A stretch of DNA of 64,000 bases from Corallococcus caeni (GTDB lineage Bacteria > Myxococcota > Myxococcia > Myxococcales > Myxococcaceae): assembly GCF_036245865.1 (NCBI RefSeq), contig NZ_BTTW01000003.1:558001-622000 (forward strand). Reading direction: 5' to 3'. The position numbers and the translations under genes were made by a program. How positions within the stretch are numbered: position 1 is the first letter of the stretch; each line of letters opens with the position of its first letter. The notes beneath the pieces are model-generated. The model was not told the origin of the DNA and did no database searches. It saw only the letters and a program-made list of their open reading frames with translations. Below are positions 1 to 12,000 of this stretch, one piece after another.

Positions 1-3000
1 TGGCGGCCGGTGCGGTACAGCCGGGCCGCGGCCTCGCGGGGGTGCGGCACCAGGCGGCGGTGCTCTTCATCACCCGCGCGCCACAGCGCGGTGGGGAGCC
101 CCGCGCCCGCGAGGGCCAGCTCGCCCACCACGCCCGCGGGGACGGGCTGACCGGCAGCGTCCAGCACCCACGTCTGGAGGTTCGCGGGGATGCGCTCGCG
201 CGGCGTGCGCGGCAGGAGCGCGCCCTCCTGGGCGTCACCGGACAGCCACACCTCCACGCCCGCGGCCCGGTGCAGCGCCGCGCCCAGCTCCACGGACGCG
301 CCCTCCACCACCAGGGCGCCCACGTGGGCCAGGGACTCGCGCGCTCCGGACAGCTCGCTCAGCGTGCGCGCCAGGCGGGCCGACGTGTGCACCAGCACCG
401 CGCCGGACGCGCGCGCCAGCTCCAGCAGGCCCTCCACGCCCGCCTCGGCCTCCACCAGCACCTGCTCCTGGCGGACGGCGGCCTCCGCGTCCATGCGCTC
501 GCGCACCACGGCCAGCCGGCGCAGGCCTTCCAACACCACCGGCGTCTCAAGGCCGAAGTCGATGAGGGCCGCCACCTCGTCCACGTCCGCCGCGCGCACG
601 TCGCGCAGCCGCTTCACGGCGCCGTCCACCGTGCCCACGAGGCCCGTCGTCTTGGCGTGGTTCTCGAACGTGTGCTCCAGCAGCGCGTCGATGTCCTCCG
701 CGGACAGCTTCTTGATTTCGCCCTGGTAGCCCTGGGTGAGCAGCAGCGACGTGACGATGTCCACCGAGCTGCGGAAGTACGCGAGCAGCGGCTGGCGCAC
801 GAGGCGCAGCACCTCCTGGTCGTCGTCGCCCAGGTACGTGTGCAGCATGCAGGTGATGTGGCCGCGCCCCGGGTGGCCGTTGCGGCGCCACGCCTCGCGG
901 TACAGGGCGATCTTCGGCTTCATCTCCTCCAGCGAGTGCGACAGCAGGCCGGTGAGCACGCCCGCGCCCAGCTCGCCCGCCATGCGGAAGGTCTCCGGGT
1001 TGGACGTGGCGGTGAGCCACACCGGCAGCTCCTTCTGCACGGGCTTGGGCCGCAGCACCGCCTCCATGGTGGTGCCCGCGCCGCCGGGACGCTTGAACCT
1101 CTCTCCGCGCCACAGCGCGCGCAGCGTGGCCAGCTTCTCCACGAGGATCTCACGGCGCTTCTCGAAGTTGGCCGGCGCGAAGGTGAAGTCCTGCGTGTGC
1201 CAGCCCGTGGCCACGGACAGGCCCACGCGGCCCTGGGAGAGGTTGTCCACCACGGACCACTGCTCCGCGATGAGCAGCGGATCGTGCAGCGGCAGCACCA
1301 CGCTGCCGGAGCGCAGGTGCAGGTGCTTGGTGATGGTGGCCAGGCCCGCCGACACCACGGCCGGCTGCGGGTACAGACCGCCGAAGGAGTGGAAGTGCCG
1401 CTCCGGCGTCCACACCGCGGAGAAGCCGTTCGCGTCCGCGAACTTCGCGCCCTCCAGCAGCAGCTCGTACTTCGGCCCCTGGAGCGTGTCCTCGTCGTTG
1501 GCGAAGTAGATGAGGCTCAGGTCCATCGCCTTCGCGCGAGGCCCGCCGCCCCCCAGGCTCACCAGCCCCGCGGTGATGCGCTCCGGCGGGTACACCACGC
1601 GCAGCCCGCGCGTGAGCGCCCACAGGGCTTCGAGCTCCGGCCGGTCCGCGGACGCCTCGCTCGCGGACAGCCACGCGCCGCCATCCGGCGGGGACAGCCG
1701 CGCGTCCAGGCCGGTGAAGAACTCCGACAGCTCGCGGTGGCCCAATGCCCAGGCAGGCTGGCCGGAGCCCGTGGACAGCAGCCACGCCAGCGCATCCGCG
1801 TCCACGGATGCGCTGAAGGACGCACCCGACGCGTCCACGTCCTCCACGTACACGACGCGCGAAGCCTCCACGCGCACGGAGGCCACCAGCGCGCGCGTGG
1901 TGACGAGCACCGGCACGCGGGCGCCTTCCGGCGCGTAGACGGGCAGCTGCCCCAGGTCCGCGGGGCCCAGCGCGATGCCCGCGCCACCGGCGGCTAGCAC
2001 GCCCCACAGCGCGGCCAGCTTCTCCGGCGACGAGCGCAGGCACACGGCCACCGGCGTCCCGGCCGTCACGCCCAGCGACTTCAACTGCGAGGCCAGCGCA
2101 TCCGCGCGGGCCCCCAGCTCCGCCCAGGTCCAGTGCGTGTCCCCGCGCGAGACGGCGGTGGCGTCCGCGTGGCGCGCGCGCCGCTCCGCGAGGAGGGCGG
2201 GCACGGAGGTGAAGCCCGGCGTGGCCCGGGGCGCGGGCCAGGCGCGGCGCTCGGCCTCCGTGGCCAGGGGCAGGTGGGAGACGGGCGTCTCCGGCCGGGC
2301 GAGCGCGGCGGCCAGCAGCACCTCGAAGTGCTCCACGAGCCGCGCCACGGTGGGGGCGTCGAACAGCTCCGTCGCGTACTCCAGCGCGCCGTGGACGCGG
2401 CCGGGGGCCTCGGAGAGCACGAGCGTGAGGTCCGCCAGGGTGGCGCCCCACTGCACGGGCGTGCCCGGCACCTCCACCAGCGAACCGCGCATGCCGGTGA
2501 GCTCCAGCGTCGCGGCGCCCGCGCCCGCGCCCGTGTGGTAGACGAACACGGAGTCCGTCATCCGGCCGCGGCCGATGTCCTTGCCCGGGATGAGCGCTTC
2601 CACCAGGTACTCGAAGGGGACGTCGGGGCGCGTCTGCGCGTCAGCCACTTCGTCGCGCACCTGGGCGAGCAGGTCGCGGAAGGTGAGCCCGTCCGTGAAG
2701 CGCGTGCGGAACGCCGCCGAGTGCGCCACGTAGCCGATGAGCGGCAGCAGCTCCGGCCGCGTGCGGTTGGCGATGGGCGTGCCGACGATGACGTCCGTCT
2801 GGCCGCTGTAGCGGTGCAGCAGCGTCTGCCACGCGGCGAGCACGGTCATGTAGCCAGTGAAGCCCTCGCGGCGCGTGAAGGCCGTCAGCTCACGGGCGAG
2901 CGCGGGCGGGAAGTCCACCGTCATGCGCGCGGAGGTGAGCGGGCTCTCGGTGGGGCGCGGGCGATCGGTGGGCAGGTCCAGCTTGCGCGGCATGCCGGCC

Positions 3001-6000
3001 AGCCGCTGCCGCCAGCCCTGGTCCTGTTCGGGCAGGCGGTTGCCCGCGATGCTGTTGCGCTGCCACGCGCCGAAGTCCGCGTACTGCACGGGCAGCGGGG
3101 GCAGGGGAGACGGACGGCCCTGGAGGAAGGCGTTGTAGAGGTGGCCCAGCTCCTGGACGAACAGGGCGATGGAGAGCGTGTCGCTGACGATGTGGTGGAT
3201 GCCGCCCAGCAACATGTGCAGTTGCGTGTCCAGGCGGACCAGCGTGGTTCGCACCACGGGGCCGTTGACCAGGTCGTACGGCTTCGCGGCGTCCTCGCGA
3301 GCGAGCCGCATGGCCTCGGGTTCGCGCGTCTCCATGGGCCCGCGCAGCTCCACGCGGGTGAGCGGGACGCGCATGTGCGCGTGGAAGCGCTGCACGGGGC
3401 GGCCGTCCACGACGTCGTAGGTGGTGCGCAGCGCTTCGTGGCGCTGGACGATCTCCTGGATGCCGCGCTCCAGCACGTCGGCGTTCACGTCGCCTTCGAG
3501 GCGCAGGACGAACGGGATGTTGTACGCGGACAGGCCGGGCAGGTGCTGCTCCAGGCGCCAGACGCGCTCCTGCACGAAGGACAGGGGCAGCACGCCGGTG
3601 CGCGGCAACGGCACCAGGGGAAGCTCCACGGAGACGGGGGCCCGCGGGGCCTGACGCAGCAGGGGCACCAGGCGCTCCGCGATGCCCGCGACGGTGGGGG
3701 CTTCGAAGAGGGCGGCGAGCGGCAGGTTCACGCCGAAGGCGTCACGCACCTGGTTGAGGAGCTGGGCGGCCGTCAGCGAGTTGCCGCCAATCTCCAGGAA
3801 GTCGTCGTTGCGTCCGACGAACTCCAGGCCCAGGCGCTCGCGCCACAGCGCGGCCACGCGCTCCTCCACCTCACCGCGAGGCGCGTCGTCACGGACGGGC
3901 TGCGAGGAGGCAGGGGCCGAGGTGACAGGCTCGTCGAAGTCTTCGGCGTCGGTGGGCATCTGGGACCTGTCGAGGGATGCGGCGGCGGTCTGCGGCTGGG
4001 ACGGGGTGAGGGATGCGGCGTCAGCCTGCGGCTGTGACGGGGTGAAGGCGGCGGAGGTGGACGTCACTGACGGAGGCCCGTCGAAGGAAGCGGTCTCCGT
4101 CAGCGTCGCCACGCGACCCGTCCCGGCGAACGCGGTCGCCGTCTGGGTCGCGGGGTGGGTGTTCCCGAAGGACGCGGTCGCGGCATGGGTGGTCCCGAAG
4201 GACGAGGACGCAGCGCCGCTGTGCGAAGACGACGGCCCTGCGATGCGGTTATCGGTGGGCATTGCCTCCCGAGCAGCCCCGCTCAGGTGCGCGGTCCCCG
4301 ACAGCCCATCGGTTCCTCCGAGGGAGGCCGCACCCGCGGAGACAGAGGCCCCCGCGGAATCCGGCCGCACGGCTTCAGCGCCGTTCACCTGCGCCGGAGA
4401 CCGCGTCGCCGTGGTGATGCGGCCGGACGCCGGGCCTTGCGCCTTTGGCTCCACCCAGACCGTCTTCTCCTGGAAGACGTACGTGGGCAGGTGCATCCGC
4501 AGGCGCTGCTCGTGCGCGTAGAACGCGCTCCAGTCCACCGCGACGCCAGCGGTCCACAGCTCGCCCACGGCCTGGAGCCAGCCCATCTGCTCCGTCGTCG
4601 TCCCGCTCACGCGCAGCGAAGCCAGCGCCTGGACGCGGCGCCCGTTCTCCTCCCGCGTCAGGTTCGCGCGCACCAGCGGCGTCACGTCCTGACCGGGCCC
4701 CACCTCCAGCAGCACCGCGCAGCCCTCCTCCTGGAGCGTCTCCACCGCGCGGGTGAAGTGCACCGGCCTGCGCATCTGCTCCGTCCAGTAGCGCGGATCC
4801 GCGAGCTGCCCCGGCTGCGCCACCGTCCCCGTGAGGCTGGACACGTACCGCAGCGTCGGCTCGGACCGGCGCAGCGTCCCCACCACCCGCGCCAGCTCCG
4901 GCATCACCGGCTCCACGTCCACCGAGTGGAACGCGTGCGGCGCGGGCATCCGCACCGCCCCGGCCTTGCGGCCCTTCAGCTCCGCCTCCAGCCGCTCCAC
5001 TTCCTCCACCGGACCGGACACCACGCAGCGGTCCGGCGCGTTCACCGCCGCCAGCTCCAGCCGGCCCGACAGCAGCGGCTGCACCTGCGCGACGGGCAGC
5101 GCCACCGCGAGCATCGCCCCCGGCGGCATGCGGTGCATCAGCTCCCCGCGCGCCACCGTGAGGCGCATCGCGTCCTCCAGGGACAGCACGCCCGCGACAC
5201 ACGCCGCCGCGTACTCCCCGAAGCTGTGCCCCATCACGGCGTATGGCGTCACCCCCAGGTCCTGCCACAGCCGCGCCAGGGACACCTGCACGCTGAACAA
5301 CGCGGGCAGCGCCACGCGCGTATCCGCCAGGGCCGCAGTGGCCTCGGCTTCCGCGCCGGCCTCGGGCGACAGCAGCTTCGACACGCGCGCCCGCAGCGGC
5401 GCCTCCAGCAGCGCGAGGCACGCGTCCAGGTGCGCGCGGAAGCGGGGCGAGGCCTCCGCCAGCTCGCGCCCCATCGCGACCCGCTGCGCTCCCTGGCCGG
5501 AGAACACGAACGCCACGCGCGGCGCGCGCTTCTCGCCCTTCACCGCGACCACCGGCTTGCGCAGCTGCCGCGCCAGGTCCGCCGCGTCCTTCACCACGAA
5601 GGCCTTGCGGTACTCGAACGCCTTGCGGCCCACGGCGTGCGTGAACGCCAGGTCCGCCAGCGCCTGCGCGTCCACGCCCTCCGCCACGTGCGCGTCCAGT
5701 TGCCGCGCGGCCGCCTGCAAGGCCTCCTGCGAGCGCGCGGACAGCACGACGAGCTGGTGGGACCGCGTGGTGGAACCACTCTGCCGCATGGGGGCTTCCT
5801 CGAGGACCGCGTGGGCATTGGTGCCGCCAATGCCGAAGGAGCTGACCGCGGCGAAGCGGGGCGTCTCGCCCCGGGGCCACGACCGCAAGGTGGTGTTGAC
5901 GAAGAACGGCCCCGCGTCGAAGTCGATCTGCGGGTTGGGCCGCTCGAAGTGGAGGCTGGGGGGAATCTCCCCGTGGTGCAGCGACAGCGCGGCCTTCATG

Positions 6001-9000
6001 AGCCCCGCGAGGCCCGCGACCGTGTCCAGGTGGCCCACGTTCGTCTTCAGCGACGCCAGCGCGATGCGCCCCCGGTGCTCGGCGCCCAGGCCGTAGGCGC
6101 GCGTGAGGGCCGCCACTTCGATGGGGTCGCCCAGCGGCGTCGCGGTGCCGTGGGCCTCCACGTAGCCCACGGCCTCCGGCGCCACGCCCGCGTTGGCCAG
6201 CGCCTGGGACACAACGGCGGCCTGGCCCTGCACGCTGGGCGCGGTGAAGCCGGACTTGTGCCGGCCGTCGTTGTTGAGCGCCGAGCCCCGGATGACGGCG
6301 TAGATGGCGTCCCCATCCCGCACCGCGTCCTCCAGGCGCTTGAGCACCACCGCGCCCACGCCGTTGCCGGACAGCGTGCCGCCCGCCTTCGCGTCGAACG
6401 CGCGGCAGTGGCCGTCCGGGGAGAAGATGAGCCCCTCCTGGTGCACGTAGCCCGTGCGCTGCGGCACGGACAGGCGCGTCGCGCCCGCGAGCGCCACGTC
6501 GGACTGGCCCGTGCGCAGGCTCTGGCAGGCCAGGTGCACCGCCACCAGGCCCGTGGAGCACGCGGTGTAGAGCAGCGTGCTCTCACCCGTGAGCCCCAGC
6601 TTGAAGGACGTCTTCGTCGCCAGGCTCTCGTGCGTGGCCGTGCCGTGCAGCTCCATGAACGACGCCGCGTCCAGCGGCATCGCCTGTCGCACGGCGTCTG
6701 TGTACCCGGAGCCCGTGGCGCCCGCGTACAGCGAGATGGCGCCAGGGAAGCGGTCCGGATCAATGCCCGCGTCCTCCAGCGCGGCCCACGCCGTCTGGAG
6801 GAAGAGGCGCTGCTGTGGATCCGTGAACCGCGCCTCGCGCAGGGACATGTCGAAGAACGTGTGGTCGAACTGATCCACGCCGCCGAGGACGCCCGCGGCC
6901 GGCACGAAGGCCGGGTGGTGCCAAAGCTCCAGCCCCTCCGGCAGGGCGGGCATGTGCTCCAGCTCCTCCGGCGAGAAGCGCGAGATGGACTCCACGCCCC
7001 CGCGCAGGTTGCGCCAGAACTCCGCCACCGTCATCGCGCCGGGGAAGCGGCCCGCCATGCCGATGATGGCGATGCCACCGGACGCTCCCGCCTTCGGGGC
7101 CTCGCGAGGACGATGCCCCGGAGCCGGGGCCACGGGCGGAGCGGCGCTCGGGCCCTGGGACTCACGCTCCAGGCGCTGGACGATCCCTTCGAGCGTGGGG
7201 TGCTCGAACAGCCAGACGACGGGCACCTCGCGCTGGAGCTCCTCGCGCAGGCGCGCGGCCAGCCGCACCACGGTCAGGGACGTGGCGCCCAGGTCCTCGA
7301 AGAGGTGGTCCTGCGCGCCCACCTTGTCCGTGCCCAGCTCGCGGGCGAAGACAGGCGCCAGCCGCTGCTCCAGCGGGTGCGAGGGCTCCACGAAGCGGCC
7401 CTGCCGTCCGGTGGACGCGGCGTCCGGCGCGGGCAGCGCCTTGCGGTCCACCTTGCCGCTGGGGTTGAGGGGCAGGGTGGTCAGCGTCACGAACACCGAC
7501 GGGACCATGTACTCCGGCAACCGCTGCCGCAGCGCCGCGCGCATCGCCGAAGCCTCCAGCACGTGCCCCACGCGGGGCATCGCGTAGGCGACGAGCCGCT
7601 TGTCCCCGGGCACGTCCTCGCGCACCACCACCGCGGCCTCCTGCACCGCGGGCAGGTCGCGCAGGGCGGCCTCCACCTCCGCCAGTTCGATGCGGAAGCC
7701 GCGCACCTTCACCTGGTGGTCGGCGCGGCCCAGGAACTCCAGCGTCCCGTCCGGACGCCAGCGGACCAGGTCTCCGGTGCGGTACAGCCGCGCGCCCGGA
7801 GTCACGCCATGCGCGTCCGGAACGAAGCGCTCCGCCGTGAGGTCCGGCCGCGACACGTAGCCGCGCGCCACGCCGTCACCGCCGAGGAACAGCTCGCCCG
7901 GCACGCCCACCGGCACCGGGTGCAGCCGCGCGTCCAGCACGTACACCGACGTGTTGGCGAGCGGCGCGCCGATGGGCACCGACAGCGCCACCTGCTCCGG
8001 CCGCTCCACCGTGAAGGTGGTGGCGACCACGGAGCACTCGGTGGGGCCGTACGCGTTGGTGAAGGGAATGCCCAGCGACTCCACCGCCTTGCGCACGTGC
8101 GGCGCGGAGATGATGTCGCCGCCCGCGTGCAGCTCCCGCAACCGCCCGAGGATGTCCGGCCGGTGCTCCATCAACTGCGAGAAGAGGCCGGAGGGCAGGT
8201 GGACGAACGTGACGCCGTGGCGCTCCACCACGCGGGCCAGCGTGTCCATGTCCCCCGCGGGGACGTTGCCGGGGAACACGACCAGCCGGCCGCCGTGCAG
8301 CAGCGGCGTCCACAGCTCCAGCACGGAACCGTCGAAGGACACGGGCGCGAAGAGCAGCCCCGTATCGCGAGCCCCATAGCGCGTGTACGGCGCCGAGTGC
8401 ATCAGGCGCAGCAGGCCGCGCTGCTCGATGCCCACGCCCTTGGGGCGTCCGCCGCTGCCGGAGGTGAAGATGACGTACGCCAGGTGGCGCGGCCCCACGC
8501 CGGTCTCCGGCGCGGTGACGGGCTGCTCCGCCAGCGACAGCTCCTCCAGGAACAGGCAGGGCAGGGACGCATCCGGCAGGTGCAGCCGTCCGCGCAGCTC
8601 GCGCGTGGTGACGAGCAGGTGCGGCCGGGCATCCTCCAGCATGAAGCTCAGCCGCTGCGCGGGATACGAAGCATCCAGCGGCACGTACGCGCCACCCGCC
8701 TTGAGGATGCCGAGCACCGTGACGACGAAGCCCACGGAGCGCTCCAGGCACAGCGCCACCGGCACGTCCGGCCCCACGCCACGAGCCCGCAGGACATGCG
8801 CCAGCTGGTTGGCCCGGGCATCGAGCTGCGAGTACGTCAGCCGTTCATCCCCGTCCTCCACCGCGACGGCGTCCGGCTGCCGCGCGGCCTGCATCGCGAA
8901 GCGCGCCGCCACGGTGCTGTCGGACGGATAGGGAAGGGCGGTGTCGTTCCACGCGACGAGCACCTGCTGGCGCTCCTCCGGCGTGAGCCACGGCAGCGCG

Positions 9001-12000
9001 GAGAGCGGCACGTCCGGTCCGGCGACGGCGGACTCCAGCAGCACGCGCAGGTGCCCGGCGAGCCGGGCCACGGTGTCGCGCTCGAAGAGGTCGGTGCTGT
9101 ACTCGATGGAGCCGCGCAGCCCGTCCGGCGTCTCCGTGAGCAGCAGGCCCAGGTCGAAGTGCGCCGTGCCCGCGTCCACCTCCAGCAACTCCATCCTCAG
9201 GCCCGGCGCTTCGAGCACCCCGGCCGGAGCGTTCTGGAGCGCGAAGACGGCCTGCACCAGCGGCGTGCGGCCCAGGTCGCGCGGCACCTGGAGCTCCTCC
9301 ACCAGCTTCTCGAACGGCAGGTCCTGGTGCTCATAGGCCGCGAGCGTCGTGTCCCGCACCTGTCCCAGCAGCGCGCGGTAGGACGCCTCCGGGCGGATGC
9401 GCGCCCGCAGCGCCAGCGTGTTGACGAAGAAGCCGACCAGCCCCTCCACGTCGCCGTGGGTACGGCCCGCGATGGGAGCACCGACGAGCAGGTCCTCCTG
9501 CCGGCTGTAGCGCGACAGCAGCGCCTGCCACACGGCGAGCAGCGCCATGAACGGCGTGGCGCCTTCGGAGCGGGCGAGCCCCGCCAGGCGGTCCGTCAGG
9601 TCGCGAGGCACGTGCACGGGCAGCAGCGCGCCGTGCGGAGAGCGCGTCGTGGGACGCGGCTTGTCGGTGGGCAGGTCCAGGACCCGCGGCGCACCGGCGA
9701 GCTGCTCCTTCCACCACGCCACCTCGTCCGCGAGCACGTCGCCCTGGAGCCAGCCGCGCTGCCACGCCGCGAAGTCGGCGTACTGGATGGGCAGGGCGGG
9801 CAGGGCCGGGGCCGCGCCGGAGGCGAAGGCCGCGTAGGCCGAGGCCACCTCCCGCACCATCACCCCCAGGGACCAGCCGTCGGAGACGACGTGGTGCATG
9901 CCCAGGAGCAGCACATGGTGGGACGGGGTCAGCCGCAGCAGCCGGGTGCGCAGCAGCGGGCCCGTGCCCAGGTCGAAGGGCCGGCCCGCCTCCTCCCGCG
10001 CCAGCCGCTGCACCGCCGCCTCGCGGTCCGAGGCCGGCACGTCGCCCAGGTCCGTCACGGGCAGCGTCCAGGCCGGTGTGGACTGGATGCGCTGAACGGG
10101 GTCGCGGCCCTTCAGCGTGAACGTGGTGCGGAGCGCTTCGTGCCGTTCGACGAGCACCTCCAGCGCGCGGCGCAGGGCCTCGGCGTCCAGCGCGCCCTCC
10201 AGCCGCACCGCGCCCAGCAGGATGTAGGGCGTGGCACCGGGCTGGAGCTGTTCCACCAGCCACAGCCGCTGCTGCGCGAAGGACAGGGGCAGCTCACCGT
10301 CGCGGGCCACCTTGCGGATCGCGGGCACGCGCGGCAGGTCGGTCTGCGTGAGGAGCTGGGCCTCCACCGCCTCGGTGACGTCCGCGACGGTGGCGCCCTC
10401 GAAGAGGCCGCGCAGGGGCAGCTCCACCTGGAACGTGGAGCGCACGCGGGACAGCAGCCGCGTGGCCAGCAGCGAGTGGCCACCCAGCGCGAAGAAGTCA
10501 TCGTGCACGCCCACCTGCGGCACCCGCAGCACGTCGCGGAACAGGTCCGCGATCCGCTGCTGGAAGGGCGTCATCCGCACGGGCCTCTCGGGCGCCGCCG
10601 CGACCGAGCGCGCATCCGGAGCGGGCAGGGCCTTGCGGTCCACCTTGCCCACGGGCGTGAGCGGAAGGGCGTCCAGCGGCACGAACGCGGCGGGTACCAG
10701 CGGCGCGGGCAGCCGCTCGGAGACGAAGGCGCGCAGCTCCGCCGCGTCCAGCGGAGCCTTCGGCACGTACCACGCCACCAGGCGCGGATCGCCCTCGCCA
10801 TCGTCGAGCACCCCGGCCGCCGAGGCCTTCACCGACGGGTGCTGGCGGACGATGGCCTCCACCTCGCCCAGCTCGATGCGGAAGCCGCGCAGCTTCACCT
10901 GCGTGTCCATGCGGCCCAGGAACTCCAGCGTGCCGTCCGCCATCCAGCGCACGCGGTCGCCCGTGCGGTACAGCCGCGCGCCAGGCACGTCACCGAAGGG
11001 CAGGGGAACGAACCGCTCCGCCGTCAGCGCGGGACGGCCCAGGTAGCCCCGGGCCACTCCGTCTCCGCCCAGGTACAGCTCGCCCGGGATGCCCACGGGC
11101 ACGGGCTGCAGGTGCGCATCCAGCACGTACGTCCGGCAGCGCGTCATCGGCCGGCCGATGGGCACGATGGTGACGTGCTCCGGAAGGCCATTGAGGACCT
11201 GCGTGCTGGCGCCCACGGTGATCTCCGTGGGGCCATAGAAGTTCACCAGTTGCACCGGCGGTCCGGCGCGCAGCACGGCGCGGATCGCATCCGCGTTCGC
11301 GGCCTCTCCCGCGAAGTACACCGCCCGCATCGTGGCGAACGCGTCGGGGACTTCTCGCGCCACGGTGTGGAACAGGGCCGTGGGGAACATGGCCGTGGTG
11401 GCGCCCGTCTCGCGCAGCGCGCGAGCCAGCTGCGCCGGGGCCAGCGTCACGTCGCGCGGCAGGATGACCAGCCGCGCACCGTTGAGCAGCGCGCCCCAGA
11501 CCTCGAAGGTCGCGATGTCGAACGACGGTGTCCCGGCCTGCACCATCCGGTCGTCCGGTGTGATCTGGACGTAGTTCGTGTCCCGCACCACGTGCACGAT
11601 GGAGGCGTACGTGACGCCCACGCCCTTGGGCGTGCCCGTGGAGCCCGACGTGTAGAGGATGTAGACCAGCTGGTTGGGCAGCAGCCGCACGCCCGGAGAG
11701 GACGTGTCGTGGCGCGTGAGTTCCTCGCGGTCCGCCTCCAGGCTCACCGTGGGCCAGGCCCGGTCCTGGACGGCCTCCGGCAGCGAGCGCTCCGTCACCA
11801 CCAGCGACAGCCCCGCGTCCTGGAACATGAACGTCAGCCGCGACGCCGGATAGAGCGGATCCAACGGCACGTAGGCGCCGCCCGCCTTGAGGATGCCGAG
11901 CATCCCCACGACGAGGTCCAGGCCGCGCTCCACGCAAAGGCCCACGCGGCCTTCGGGCTGGAGTCCCCGGGCCAGCAGGTGCCGCGCCAGCTGATTCGCG

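Noticed and set aside
4450-5500. Hidden ketoreductase after the first AT
   Set aside because: No GxGxxG nucleotide-binding motif or catalytic Tyr/Lys region appears between AT and PCP4.
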